A stretch of 64,000 nt of DNA from Bryobacterales bacterium (GCA_016713735.1 JADJOP010000013.1:62001-126000), one strand, 5' to 3'. Counted from the first letter of the stretch, positions 44,010-53,282 are shown. The notes: a model not told the origin generated them from the letters alone. Translations and numbers: made by a program.

Positions 44010-46106
44010 CTATCGCGAAGCGGCCCGCACCCAGGGAACATGCGCGCGCAGCGGCACGGGGCGGCCGTTGATGGTCGCGGTCACGGCGCGGTCGGTTTCG
44101 AGCGCCATCACACGCGCGCCTTCCATCTGCGCGAGGAACTGGCAGGGGCCATTGAACGGAATGGGCGCGCCGGCGCAGGAGCCGCCGGCCGAGGTGCGTC
44201 CCGTGTAGACTCCGCCGCGCACGGCGCCGAGTTTGGTGGAGAAGCCCGATCCGGTCACCTGGAACGATTGCAGCACCTCGGCGGCGGGCGGATCGCCGGG
44301 CGAACGCGGGTAGATGAAGACGCGGCTCGACATGGTGCGCGCCGGCGTGAGCCATCCATACGAGGAGCGCAGAGGCTCATCGGTGGCGGTGATCGACGAG
44401 CCGGCATCGAGGGCGAGGAAGGCCTGTTCATCGCCGTTTTCGGCATAGGAGACCGTCGCCAGCCGGCCTTCCACTTTAACGCGCAGCGGCTGGCCGTCGT
44501 CCTTGACGAGCGGCAGCGTGATGCCGGTGCGCATGCCCTCGGGGGCCTCGCAGCGCTGTTCGACGAGCACGCCGTCGGGGGTGACGGTGAAGTCCTGGCG
44601 GCAGAGCGGACCGAAGGCGGGGTCGAGCGGGATAAAGCGGAGGACGAAGCGCACCAGCGCCGGGCTGGCCTCGGTGGGCGCGAAGGCGACGCGATAGCGG
44701 TGCGGCACATCGGCGAGGCGGACCCAACCCTGCGCGGTTTCCCATGTCGGCGCGAACGAGACGCCGCGGCCGGTTTTGAAATCGCGCTCACCGTCGCTTG
44801 GACCCAGCCGCGCATCCCAACCGGCGCGCGAAAAGCGCACCACGCCCATCGCCGACCAGTAGCGCTCATAGCGGCCCGCCGTATCGCCGCGCAGATTCAC
44901 GGCCACCTGCATGCCGCCGGCGTTGGCGAAGGCCGCGCCGAAGCCGGGGTCGAGCTCGAGCGCATAGCCGCCGATCTCAGCCGGCGTGGGCTGCTGCTTG
45001 GGTTCGCTTTTCAAAAAGGCCCGCTGCATCCAGGCCTCGCCGAGGTGCATCATCACGGCGCCGTTGTAATTGCCCCACTGGCTGGCGGGTTGATAGCCGG
45101 CGCGCTCGCCGGGCTCAAAGCGGTTCTTGGTAATGAAGAACGAGCCGGCCCATTCGCCGTCACTCCGACGCCAGCGCTGGAGGCTCTGGAAGGCAAGCAG
45201 AGCGGCGCGCTGATACTGCCCGGCGAGCCGCTTGTCCTGCGTGCGCCCGGCCAGCGACTGGAAAGCGAGTTGATAGAGCACGTCGTTGAACACATGCGCG
45301 TCGGTGCGGCCATTCACCGGCGCCTGGCCGTCGGGCGACTGCAGCAGCAGGCTGGTCTGCGTGCCGCGCCGCACGGCCGCGGCGAGTTCAGGAATGGCAT
45401 CCATCATCGACAGGAGGTTGCCGCGGCCGACAGCTTCCACGGCCAGCGATTCGGGGTCGCTCGAATGATCCTGATAGAGGTTCCACTTATCGAGCAGGAT
45501 GCGCGCGGCCTGGCTGTCGTCCCAATGGCGCTGCACAAAGGCCGCGTCGTCGCGCCGCCACTGGCCCTTCACGGCGTAGGTGCGCCAGTTGTTTCGATGC
45601 GACTTCGAACCTTCCCATATGGCATCCACAGGCGTGGCCAGGCGCTGCTGCCAGCGCTGGTGGGTCGCTTCGGGGACGTGCGGCGCATAGAGGTGAATGG
45701 CCTCCGACAGGGCGGCCAGGAAGAACTCGCCATGCTGATCGGGGATGGCCTTGGCGCCGCCGGCCAGCGCCGCCGTGGAGCGCTCCATGGCGCGGATGCC
45801 GGCCTCTTTCAATTCCCCGCCCCGCTGGCCTTGCAGCAGCACGCCGACGGCGAAGGCGAAGTAAGGCGTTGAGTATTGGTGCTCGCGCTTGAGGTAGGGG
45901 TCGATGATCGAGCCGTCCGGCGCCTGGTGTTTGACGGCCACGCGGCAGACGCCTTCGATCACGTCGAGATAGGCGGTGGCGGGGATCTCCAGAGGCTTCC
46001 AGGGGCGGGCGGTGAGATGCCAGGGCAGCGCGGGGAGACCGGCGGGCAGGTCGGCCGCGGAGAGGGCCGCAGCCAGCGGGAGGATGAGAAAGATCCAAGC
46101 CTTCAC
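44010..46106 (-). CDS. Secreted protein of unknown function, possibly an (alpha/alpha)6 carbohydrate-active enzyme
   Basis: The 698-residue protein has a signal peptide (MKAWIFLILPLAAALSAA) and starts at GTG 46106. The N-terminal half is helical and Trp/His-rich (HRNNWRTYAVKGQW, FVQRHWDD, WNLYQDHSSDPESLAVEAVG, YQPASQWGNYNGAVMMHLGEAW). The C-terminal half is beta-rich (RFVLRFIPLDPAFGP, DGVLVEQRCEAPEGM). A toroid followed by a beta-sandwich is the layout of many polysaccharide lyases and glycosidases. I do not recognise a specific family, so this is inference. It is probably co-transcribed with the HAD phosphatase downstream. A TCTAAT box lies 6 nt before GTG 46106, a leaderless arrangement. 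Confidence 0.75.
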   Translation of the reverse strand: MKAWIFLILPLAAALSAADLPAGLPALPWHLTARPWKPLEIPATAYLDVIEGVCRVAVKHQAPDGSIIDPYLKREHQYSTPYFAFAVGVLLQGQRGGELKEAGIRAMERSTAALAGGAKAIPDQHGEFFLAALSEAIHLYAPHVPEATHQRWQQRLATPVDAIWEGSKSHRNNWRTYAVKGQWRRDDAAFVQRHWDDSQAARILLDKWNLYQDHSSDPESLAVEAVGRGNLLSMMDAIPELAAAVRRGTQTSLLLQSPDGQAPVNGRTDAHVFNDVLYQLAFQSLAGRTQDKRLAGQYQRAALLAFQSLQRWRRSDGEWAGSFFITKNRFEPGERAGYQPASQWGNYNGAVMMHLGEAWMQRAFLKSEPKQQPTPAEIGGYALELDPGFGAAFANAGGMQVAVNLRGDTAGRYERYWSAMGVVRFSRAGWDARLGPSDGERDFKTGRGVSFAPTWETAQGWVRLADVPHRYRVAFAPTEASPALVRFVLRFIPLDPAFGPLCRQDFTVTPDGVLVEQRCEAPEGMRTGITLPLVKDDGQPLRVKVEGRLATVSYAENGDEQAFLALDAGSSITATDEPLRSSYGWLTPARTMSSRVFIYPRSPGDPPAAEVLQSFQVTGSGFSTKLGAVRGGVYTGRTSAGGSCAGAPIPFNGPCQFLAQMEGARVMALETDRAVTATINGRPVPLRAHVPWVRAASR

Positions 46107-46112
46107 GATGGC

Positions 46113-46118
46113 ATTAGA
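46113..46118 (-). promoter_or_regulatory. -10 box, leaderless arrangement for the 46106 gene
   Basis: On the minus strand TCTAAT (5/6 to TATAAT) is followed by exactly 6 nt and GTG 46106. No good -35 was seen. Confidence 0.4.
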
Positions 46119-46186
46119 ACACGATCGGGCGGGCGTGGGAGCTACTCAGCGACGCTGCCCGAGGCCGCGTGGTAGGCTAGGTGTTT

Positions 46187-46293
<107 letters not shown>

Positions 46294-46321
46294 TCTAGCT
46301 GCTCTCCCGCTTTCGTTTCGC

Positions 46322-47992
46322 ATGTATCAGGTAATCGCGCGTAAGTACCGTCCCCGCCATTTCGCCGAACTGATCGGGCAGGAACACGTCCGCGCCACGC
46401 TGGCCAACGCCATCTCCAAGGAGCGCATCGCCCACGGCTACATCTTCAGCGGGCAGCGCGGCACGGGCAAGACGACGGTGGCGCGCATTCTCGCCCGCTG
46501 TTTGAACTGCGAAAAGGGCCCCACCGCCGAGCCCTGCCTGGAATGCGCGGCGTGCACGGAGATTGCCGCCGGGGCGTCGATCGACGTCATCGAAATCGAC
46601 GCCGCCTCCAACCGCGGCATTAACGAAATGCGCGAGCTGCGCGAAAACGTGCGCTTCCGTCCGGCGCGCGACCGCTTCAAGGTGTTCATCATCGACGAGG
46701 CGCACCAGATTACGAACGAGGCCTTCAACGCGCTGCTCAAGACGCTTGAAGAGCCGCCCGATTGGGTGGTGTTCGTGCTCTGCACCACGGAGTCGCACAA
46801 GATCCCCACCACCATCGCCTCGCGCTGCCAGCAGTTCAGCTTCCGCAGCGTCGAATTCGGCGAGTTGGTGGACCGCATGCGCTGGATCTGCGAGCAGGAA
46901 GGCATCGCGTCGGACGAAGGCGCGCTGGCCGTGCTGGCGCAGGCCGGCGAAGGCAGCGTGCGTGACTCGCTTTCGGCGCTCGACCAGGCCATTGCCTGCT
47001 GCGGCAACGAGCTCAACGTGGAGCAGGTGCGCGAGTTGCTGGGCCTGTTTTCGCTCGACTCGCTGGGCGCGGTCACCGAGGCGCTTGCGGCGTCGGATTC
47101 CAATCGCATGCTGGGCATCGTGCAGGAACTGGAGCGCAACGGCGCCAACCTGCAGCACTACACGCGCGAGCTGGCCCGCTACTTCCGCAACCTTTTGGTT
47201 GCCAAGATCGCGGGGACACCTTCGCGCCTGATCGCCGCCACGCCCGCCGAACAGGAAAAGCTGGCCGCCGTGGCGCAGGGATTCGGCGAAGAAGACCTGA
47301 CGCGCTTCCTGCAATTAACGCTCGACATCTACCGCGACCTGCAGCACTCGCTGCAGCCGAGGCTTCATCTGGAGCTAGGCCTGCTGCGCCTCGTGCATGC
47401 GGGCAAGCTGGTGAGGATCGAGGAGGCGCTCGCCTCGCTGGGTCCGGCAGCCGCACCGACAGCCCCACCGGCTTCAGCGCCGCCCACGGCGACGCGCTCG
47501 ACGCCGCCGGCACGGCAATTCGCACCGCCGGCCGCCGCCCGCCCTGTGGCAGCGCCCCCGCCGCCGCCTGCGCGCCCCCCCGTGCCCGCTTCGGGTTCGC
47601 TGAAGGACCGTCTGCTGGCCCACCTCGCCGCCGAGGATATGAAGGCCTACGTCGATGCGGTCGAACATGCCGAGTTCACCGAGAACGCTTCGGAAATCAG
47701 ACTCAGCGCTCCGAAAGAGTTTGGCCTTGCGCTGAAGTCGGCCGACATCCGCGACGCCGTGCAGAAGCTTCTGGGCCGTGCCGTGAAGATCAACTTCATT
47801 CCCGCTACTGGGGCCGCCACCGGAGCCGCCTCAGGCGCATCCGTCGCCGCGCCCTCCGGCGCTGCCGCCGCCGCACCCTCACCCGGCGACGACCCGCTGA
47901 CGCAGGAGGCGCTGGGCCATCCCGAGGTGCAACGCTTCCAGCAGACCTTCCCCGGCAGCCATGTGCGCACGGTGCGGAATTTGAGAGACTGA
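46322..47992 (+). CDS. dnaX: DNA polymerase III gamma/tau subunit
   Basis: The 556-residue protein starts MYQVIARKYRPRHFAELIGQ, the canonical DnaX start. Walker A is GQRGTGKTT. The zinc module reads CLNCEKGPTAEPCLECAAC, with four cysteines. Walker B is FIIDEAHQI, and sensor/arginine-finger motifs are IASRCQQF and GSVRDSLSALDQ. Domain III follows, then a Pro/Ala-rich linker (about 375-425), then a short C-terminal domain for polymerase contact. It is the clamp-loader ATPase of the replisome. ATG 46322 is fixed by conservation; no Shine-Dalgarno is visible. The ybaB gene starts 7 nt after its stop, so dnaX, ybaB and recR form an operon. Confidence 0.98.
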   Translation: MYQVIARKYRPRHFAELIGQEHVRATLANAISKERIAHGYIFSGQRGTGKTTVARILARCLNCEKGPTAEPCLECAACTEIAAGASIDVIEIDAASNRGINEMRELRENVRFRPARDRFKVFIIDEAHQITNEAFNALLKTLEEPPDWVVFVLCTTESHKIPTTIASRCQQFSFRSVEFGELVDRMRWICEQEGIASDEGALAVLAQAGEGSVRDSLSALDQAIACCGNELNVEQVRELLGLFSLDSLGAVTEALAASDSNRMLGIVQELERNGANLQHYTRELARYFRNLLVAKIAGTPSRLIAATPAEQEKLAAVAQGFGEEDLTRFLQLTLDIYRDLQHSLQPRLHLELGLLRLVHAGKLVRIEEALASLGPAAAPTAPPASAPPTATRSTPPARQFAPPAAARPVAAPPPPPARPPVPASGSLKDRLLAHLAAEDMKAYVDAVEHAEFTENASEIRLSAPKEFGLALKSADIRDAVQKLLGRAVKINFIPATGAATGAASGASVAAPSGAAAAAPSPGDDPLTQEALGHPEVQRFQQTFPGSHVRTVRNLRD

Positions 47993-47999
47993 GAAGACT

Positions 48000-48317
48000 A
48001 TGAAACTACCCGGCAACATGGGCAACATGCAGGCCATGATGAAGCAGGCGCAGCAGATGCAGCAGCGCATGCAGGAAGAGGTGGCCAAGATCAAAGTGGA
48101 AGGTTCAGCCGGCGGCGGCATGGTCACCATAGGCATGGACGGCCAGAAGAATGTTCTCTCGGTGAAGATCGATCCCGAAGTTGCGGGCGACGTGGAGATG
48201 CTGCAGGATCTCGTCCTGGCCGCCTGCAACGAAGCGGTGAAGAAGGTCGACTCCGAGACGCAATCGAAGATGTCGGGCCTCATGGGCGGGCTCGGGCTTC
48301 CCCCCGGCCTGTTCTAG
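48000..48317 (+). CDS. YbaB/EbfC-family nucleoid-associated protein
   Basis: The 105-residue protein has the family size and layout: Met/Gln-rich N-terminal helix (MGNMQAMMKQAQQMQQRMQ), the conserved EGSAGGGMVTI strand region and NVLSVKIDPEV, and a C-terminal helix with MSGLMGGLGLPPGLF. YbaB/EbfC proteins bind DNA as dimers with little sequence specificity and are almost always encoded between dnaX and recR, as here. The spacing to recR is 12 nt. Confidence 0.97.
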   Translation: MKLPGNMGNMQAMMKQAQQMQQRMQEEVAKIKVEGSAGGGMVTIGMDGQKNVLSVKIDPEVAGDVEMLQDLVLAACNEAVKKVDSETQSKMSGLMGGLGLPPGLF

Positions 48318-48329
48318 GCGGAACACGCC

Positions 48330-48929
48330 ATGCCCGATTTCGCCGGGCCGCTCGAACGGCTCATTGTCGAATTCAAACGCCTCCCCGGCGTGGGCCAGAA
48401 ATCGGCCCAGCGGCTGGCCTTTCATGTGCTGCGCTCCTCGCGCGAGGATGCCGAACGCTTTGCCCACGCGGTGATGGACGTCAAGGACAAGCTCGGCCTC
48501 TGCACGTTGTGCCACAACATCTCCGAAGGCGAACTCTGCCCCTATTGTACGAACCCCAACCGCGACCAGACGAAGATTTGCGTCGTCGATGAGCCGCACA
48601 GCATTCTGCCCATTGAGGTGACGCGCAGCTTTGAAGGCTTGTATCACGTGCTGCACGGGGCGCTGTCGCCCTTGCGCGGCATCGGACCGGAGCAGTTGAA
48701 GATCAAGACGCTGCTCGAACGCCTGGCCACGGGCACGGTGCAGGAGTTGATCCTGGCCACCAGCCCGACTGTGGAAGGCGAAGCCACGGCCGTCTACCTG
48801 GCGCGGCTCATCAAACCGCTCGGCCTGAGGGTGACGCGCATCGCCATGGGCATCCCGGTGGGCACCGACCTTGAGTTCGCCGACGAAGTGACGATGTCGA
48901 AGTCGCTTGAAAACCGCCGCGAGTTGTAG
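48330..48929 (+). CDS. recR: Recombination mediator RecR
   Basis: The 199-residue protein has the RecR order: helix-hairpin-helix (LPGVGQKSAQRLAFHVL), a four-cysteine zinc finger (CTLCHNISEGELCPYC), and a Toprim domain (ICVVDEPHSI, LILATSPTVEGEATAVYLA). A C-terminal Walker-B-like segment ends GTDLEFADEVTMSKSLENRR. It works with RecF/RecO in RecA loading on gapped DNA. It is the last gene of the ffs-dnaX-ybaB-recR cluster, and the NUDIX gene is convergent. Confidence 0.98.
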   Translation: MPDFAGPLERLIVEFKRLPGVGQKSAQRLAFHVLRSSREDAERFAHAVMDVKDKLGLCTLCHNISEGELCPYCTNPNRDQTKICVVDEPHSILPIEVTRSFEGLYHVLHGALSPLRGIGPEQLKIKTLLERLATGTVQELILATSPTVEGEATAVYLARLIKPLGLRVTRIAMGIPVGTDLEFADEVTMSKSLENRREL

Positions 48930-48945
48930 CTCGGGCAGCGAACCG

Positions 48946-49491
48946 TCAGGCGCGCGCGCGGCGCACGGCGCGCACAATCGGCTCAGGCAGGGCGTAGCGG
49001 GCGAACTCCTCGTCGGTGGCGGCGCACCAGCGCACCTCGCGCGACTCCTCGCTCACGCGCACCACGACGTCGGTGGCGCGGAAGGCGAAGATGAGGTCGT
49101 GGTGCTGATGGTAGGGCTCCTTCTTCTTGGGCGGAATGCCGTGGACATCCATGCCCACCAGCAGCGCCGGCGTGGGGGCCAGCGGAGCGCCGGTTTCCTC
49201 CATCACTTCGCGCCGCGCCGCGGCTTCGAGCGAGGGGTCGCCGCGTTCGACGTGACCGCCGGGCAGCAGCCAGCGCTCCAGGCGGCGGTGATGGACGAGC
49301 AGCACGAAGCGGCCATCGGGCGAGAGCACGACGCTGGTGGCCGTGATGTGGCCGGGAGAAAACTGGTCGCGCGTGAACGGCTCGGCGGAGTGGCGCAGCA
49401 GCATCAGGATCAGTTCCTGGCTCTTGGCCGCCATCTCGTCGCTGCCCGGTGAGAACGAGCCCACCAGCGCCATCGCCGCCTCACGCGTCAT
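48946..49491 (-). CDS. NUDIX hydrolase
   Basis: The 181-residue protein has an intact NUDIX box GGHVERGDPSLEAAARREVMEETG-type (GX5EX7REUXEEXGU). A preceding VLLVHHRRLERWLLPGG segment and a later HHDLIFAFRA strand fit the fold. It hydrolyses a nucleoside diphosphate linked to another moiety; the substrate is unknown. ATG 49491 shares one base with the TGA of the upstream tRNA methylthiotransferase gene (TGATG), so translation is coupled. An upstream in-frame start at 49530 is less likely. Confidence 0.92.
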   Translation of the reverse strand: MTREAAMALVGSFSPGSDEMAAKSQELILMLLRHSAEPFTRDQFSPGHITATSVVLSPDGRFVLLVHHRRLERWLLPGGHVERGDPSLEAAARREVMEETGAPLAPTPALLVGMDVHGIPPKKKEPYHQHHDLIFAFRATDVVVRVSEESREVRWCAATDEEFARYALPEPIVRAVRRARA

Positions 49492-50870
49492 CACGCGATC
49501 ACCGCCAGCGGATTGGCTTCGCGCACGCACGTAGCCGTCAATCCACCCACAGCCACCGGCAGCAGTTGATTCGACGGCCTGCGGTGAGCCAGTTCCACTT
49601 TGAGGTAATTCGAACTGAGCGCCGGCATGCCTTCCTCCAGGGTCACCACGCTGAGCGTCCGCCCCACGAAGCGCTGGCGGAAGGCGGCGTTTTTCCGTGC
49701 CGCCAGTTCGCGCAGCACGGCGTTGCGCTCCTTGCGCAGGCGCACGGGCACGGCGCCGGAGTAAGTTGCAGCGGGCGTTCCCGGCCGCTCGGAGTAAGTG
49801 AACACGTGTAAGTAAGTAAAGGGCATCGATTCGATAAACCGGCGGCTTTCTGCAAACTCGGCATCGGTTTCGCCGGGAAAGCCCACCATCACGTCGGCTC
49901 CGATGGCGGCATCAGGCAACCACGCCCGCGCCGTCTCCACTCGGCCGGCATAGTGCCGCGAGCGGTAGCGCCGCTTCATGCGCTTCAGCGTCGCATCGCA
50001 GCCTGATTGCAGCGGGGCGTGCACATGCGCGGCCAGGCGCGGTTCATCGGCCATCAGGCGCAGCAGGTCGTCACTGAAATCCATCGGTTCAATCGAACTC
50101 AAGCGCAGCCGCTCCACCGGAGTTTCATCGAGAAGCCGCCGCACGAGCGTGGTGAGCCTGGGCGGCAGGCCATCGGGCTGCTCCCAGCCCCGTTCCCTGC
50201 CCCAGCGGCCGAGGTTGATGCCGCTCAACACCACCTCGCGGTAGCGCGCGGCCAGCGCCCGCACCTGCTCGATCACCTGTTCAGCGGGGGCGCTGCGGCT
50301 GCGCCCGCGCACCGAGGGGATGATGCAGAAGGTGCAGACGTTGTTGCAGCCATCCTGGATCTTCAGGTTGGGCCGCGTGCGGTCGCCCGAGGCGTCTTCC
50401 ACCGGGGCGGAGAGAAAGGCCGTCTGCGCGCCGATGTCACCCACGTGGACCTGCCCGTGGAACTCCACGCCGGCCCCGGAGGTCCGCGCGGCGTCCCATT
50501 CACGGCCAACGATGGCGGCGATCTGCGGCTTGTGCGAGTTGCCCACCACCCAATCCACACCGGGCATGGCGGCCAGCTCATCGGGCGCGCGCTGGGCATA
50601 GCAGCCGGTGACCAGGACGCGCGCCGCCGGATGGTCCCGCCGCAGCCGCCGGATGGTCTGGTGGACATCGCCATCGGCCGCCGAGGTCACCGTGCAGGTG
50701 TTCAGAATCACCAGTTCCGCGTCGCCCGCGGCAGCCACCGCGACATGGCCGTCGCGCACGAGCGACGACTCCAGGGCAGCGCCATCGGCCTGCGCGGCGC
50801 GGCAGCCAAAGTTCTGGACGAGGAAGCGGGGCACTCCTTTTATTTTAGACGTTGACGCGGCCACCCCCAC
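49491..50870 (-). CDS. mtaB: tRNA methylthiotransferase, MtaB/MiaB-type radical SAM enzyme
   Basis: The protein has about 459 residues. The N-terminal UPF0004 domain carries cysteines in VQNFGCRAAQADG, VILNTCTVTSAAD and VTGCYAQ, ligands of one 4Fe-4S cluster. The radical SAM domain has the CxxxCxxC motif CNNVCTFC and VLSGINLGRWG, LSSIEPMDF and VMVGFPGETD. The sequence best fits MtaB, which methylthiolates t6A37 in tRNAs decoding ANN codons; MiaB itself is less likely. Starts at GTG 50870 or GTG 50834 (VPRFLVQNFGC) are possible; neither has a well-placed Shine-Dalgarno. It is coupled to the NUDIX gene and diverges from fliM. Confidence 0.88.
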   Translation of the reverse strand: MGVAASTSKIKGVPRFLVQNFGCRAAQADGAALESSLVRDGHVAVAAAGDAELVILNTCTVTSAADGDVHQTIRRLRRDHPAARVLVTGCYAQRAPDELAAMPGVDWVVGNSHKPQIAAIVGREWDAARTSGAGVEFHGQVHVGDIGAQTAFLSAPVEDASGDRTRPNLKIQDGCNNVCTFCIIPSVRGRSRSAPAEQVIEQVRALAARYREVVLSGINLGRWGRERGWEQPDGLPPRLTTLVRRLLDETPVERLRLSSIEPMDFSDDLLRLMADEPRLAAHVHAPLQSGCDATLKRMKRRYRSRHYAGRVETARAWLPDAAIGADVMVGFPGETDAEFAESRRFIESMPFTYLHVFTYSERPGTPAATYSGAVPVRLRKERNAVLRELAARKNAAFRQRFVGRTLSVVTLEEGMPALSSNYLKVELAHRRPSNQLLPVAVGGLTATCVREANPLAVIA

Positions 50871-50938
50871 CCCGTGAGGCTAAGGATACGGACTAATCCC
50901 GTCTCACATCCCCTCTCCAGACTTCCGATTAGGGCAAT

Positions 50939-51925
50939 GTGGACCAGCGTCCCATCTCGATCGATCGAGTCCTGAGCCAGGAGGAGATCGACAACGTATT
51001 TAAGAGCCGCCGCGATACGACCGACGACGACGACCCCGCCAAGCGTGCAATTACTTACGACTTCCGCCGTCCGGACCGCATTGCCAAGGATCAACTGCGA
51101 GCCATCCACATGCTCCACGAGAACTTTGGCCGCACGCTGGCTTCCAGTCTCTCGGCTTATCTGCGCGCGTATGTCATCGTGAACCTGGTGTCGGTGGAGC
51201 AGCTCTCCTTCATGGAGTTTTCGCAGTGTCTGCCGTCGCCCACCATCATCACGGCGCTGGGCATGAAACCGTATGACGGCAACGCGGTGTTGGAGATGAA
51301 CCCGTCGCTGGTATTTCCGGTGATCGAGATGCTGCTGGGCGGCTCGGGCAAGCCGACGAGCACGAAGTTCGACCGTGAAATCACGGAGATCGAGCAGAGC
51401 ATCCTGGACGGCATTTACCGCATCATTCTGAACGACCTGAAGGAGGCCTGGTCGGGCGTCACGCACATCAGCTTCAACGTGGAGGCGCGCGAAACCGAGC
51501 CTCAGATGCTGCAAATTCTCGCACCGAACGAGGCCGTGGTGGCGATCAGCATGGAGGTCCGCATTGGTGACAACGTGGGCATGCTGAACATGGGCATCCC
51601 GTCGATCATCATCAAGATGCTGCGGCAGAAGTTTGACCAGCAATGGTCGCTGCGCAAGAGCGAATCCTCGGAAGCAGAGCAGCAGCGCATCTTTGAGCTG
51701 ATCCGTCCGGCGCAGGTGCTCGCCGATGCCCGGCTGCGCGGGCCGACGATGAGCGCCGAGACGATTCTCGCCCTGGAGCCCGGCCATGTGGTGATGCTTG
51801 ACTATCCCATCCACCGCCCGCTGACGCTGGAGTTTTACGGCACGCCGAAGTACTCCGGCCAGGTGGTGGACACCAAGCACAAGCGCGGCTTCGTGCTGGA
51901 GAAGTTCATCAATCCGAAGGAGTAG
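50939..51925 (+). CDS. fliM: Flagellar motor switch protein FliM
   Basis: The 328-residue protein has the N-terminal CheY-P-binding motif LSQEEIDNVF, the FliM middle domain (RPDRIAKDQLRAIHMLHENFGRTL, LGGSGKP, ILNDLKEAW) and the C-terminal SpoA/FliN-like domain (LALEPGHVVMLDYPIHRPL). It forms the C-ring of the motor and switches rotation. GTG 50939 matches the conserved MDQRPISID-type start. It is alone: no other flagellar or chemotaxis gene lies in the 64 kb. Its last 17 nt overlap the convergent NADH dehydrogenase gene. Confidence 0.95.
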   Translation: MDQRPISIDRVLSQEEIDNVFKSRRDTTDDDDPAKRAITYDFRRPDRIAKDQLRAIHMLHENFGRTLASSLSAYLRAYVIVNLVSVEQLSFMEFSQCLPSPTIITALGMKPYDGNAVLEMNPSLVFPVIEMLLGGSGKPTSTKFDREITEIEQSILDGIYRIILNDLKEAWSGVTHISFNVEARETEPQMLQILAPNEAVVAISMEVRIGDNVGMLNMGIPSIIIKMLRQKFDQQWSLRKSESSEAEQQRIFELIRPAQVLADARLRGPTMSAETILALEPGHVVMLDYPIHRPLTLEFYGTPKYSGQVVDTKHKRGFVLEKFINPKE

Positions 51926-53252
51926 CCGGCCCGGGTCCGCCGCGCGCCGTGGACAGCTCGGGCCGCGCATCGGGCCGCACGGGCTGCACGACGCCGGTGA
52001 TGAGCCGCGCGCCGCGGTTGAAGGTCAGATACTGAAAGCCCCACTGCAGCGCCACCAACAAGCGGTTGCGGAAGCCGACGACGTAGAGCAGGTGGATGAA
52101 CAGCCAGGCCAGCCAGGCCACGAAGCCGTCCACATGGATACGGCCGAAGTCGGCCACGGCGGCGTTGCGGCCGATGGTGGCCAGGCTCCCTTTGTCGACG
52201 TAGTGGAAGTCGCCCGCCGCCACGCCTTCCAGCCGGGCCTTGAGGTTGCGCGCCACATACCGCCCCTGCTGCATGGCCACCGGCGCCACGCCCGGCAGCG
52301 GCTTGCCCGCGGCGTCGCGCACATGCGCCAGGTCGCCGATAACGAAGACGTTGCGCTGGTCCGGCACGGTGAGGTCGGGATTTACCATCACCCGGCCGCC
52401 GCGGTCGGTTTCGGCGCCAAAGGCCTCGGCCAGCAATCGTCCTAGCGGGTTGGCGCGCACGCCGGCGGCCCACAGCACGGTATGCGCGTCGATGCGCTGC
52501 TCGCCTTCCGGCGTGTTCATGACGACGCCCGAAGCATCGATGTGGGTGACGCGCACGCCCGTGCGCGAGCGGACGCCGAGGCCGATCAGCGCCCGTTCGG
52601 CGAGGTCGCTCAGGTCGGGCGGAAAGGGTGGCAGCACGCGCGGCTCGCCTTCCAGCAGCAGGATCTCAGCCTCCTCGGGGCGGATGGTACGGAAGTCGTC
52701 GCGCAGCGTGTCGCGGGCAATTTCGCTGATCGCCCCGGCCAGTTCCACGCCCGTCGGCCCGGCGCCCACCACGACAAAACGAAGCCACGCCCTGCGCATC
52801 GCCTCATCGGGCTCGCGCTCGGCGTGCTCGAAGGCCTCGAAGATACGGCGGCGGATCTCGGTGGCCTCCTCGATGGTCTTCAGCCCGGGGGCAAACTGCT
52901 CCCAGTCGTGATTGCCGAAGTAGTGGCTTTCGGCCCCGGCGGCGACGATGAGAATGTCGTAGTCCAGCTCGCCATCGGCAAGCACAACACGCCGCCGCGC
53001 CGCGTCAAAGCCGGTCACCTCGCCCATCAATACCTGGACGTTCTTCTGGTGCCGCAGAACGCTGCGCAGAGGCGCGGAGATGTCGCCCGGCGACAGCGAG
53101 CCGGAAGCGACCTGATAGAGCAGAGGTTGGAAGAGGTGGAAGTTGCGCCGGTCAACCAGTTGGATGGTCAGCGGCAGGCCGCGCAGGGCGCGCACGCAGG
53201 TGAGGCCGGCAAAGCCTCCCCCGATAATGACGACACGTTGGGGCTGGTCCAT
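51909..53252 (-). CDS. Type II NADH dehydrogenase (NDH-2)-like flavoprotein
   Basis: The 447-residue protein has two nucleotide-binding motifs: FAD site VVIIGGGFAGLTCVR (7-21) and NADH site VVVGAGPTGVELAG (about 160-173). It has NDH-2 hallmarks QPLLYQVASGSLSP, VLWAAGVRANPLG, VFVIGDLAH and APVAMQQGRYVARN. The C-terminal region has an amphipathic/hydrophobic stretch (FVAWLAWLFIHLLYVVGFRNR), which anchors NDH-2 at the membrane. It transfers electrons from NADH to quinone without proton pumping. ATG 53252 has GAGAGG just upstream. Direct repeats of CCGTGGACGCTCACC lie in its upstream region. Confidence 0.93.
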   Translation of the reverse strand: MDQPQRVVIIGGGFAGLTCVRALRGLPLTIQLVDRRNFHLFQPLLYQVASGSLSPGDISAPLRSVLRHQKNVQVLMGEVTGFDAARRRVVLADGELDYDILIVAAGAESHYFGNHDWEQFAPGLKTIEEATEIRRRIFEAFEHAEREPDEAMRRAWLRFVVVGAGPTGVELAGAISEIARDTLRDDFRTIRPEEAEILLLEGEPRVLPPFPPDLSDLAERALIGLGVRSRTGVRVTHIDASGVVMNTPEGEQRIDAHTVLWAAGVRANPLGRLLAEAFGAETDRGGRVMVNPDLTVPDQRNVFVIGDLAHVRDAAGKPLPGVAPVAMQQGRYVARNLKARLEGVAAGDFHYVDKGSLATIGRNAAVADFGRIHVDGFVAWLAWLFIHLLYVVGFRNRLLVALQWGFQYLTFNRGARLITGVVQPVRPDARPELSTARGGPGPATPSD

Positions 53253-53282
53253 GGTCCTCTCTACTCATCATGCGGCATCGGC

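Noticed and set aside
44040..45872. 610-residue plus-strand frame opposite the unassigned secreted protein
   Set aside because: Arg/Ala/Gly/His-rich shadow without motifs; the minus-strand frame has a signal peptide and coherent domains.
49491..50870. MiaB proper (ms2i6A synthesis)
   Set aside because: The N-terminal motif VQNFGCRAAQADG and the C-terminal region fit MtaB better than MiaB; a family tree would decide.
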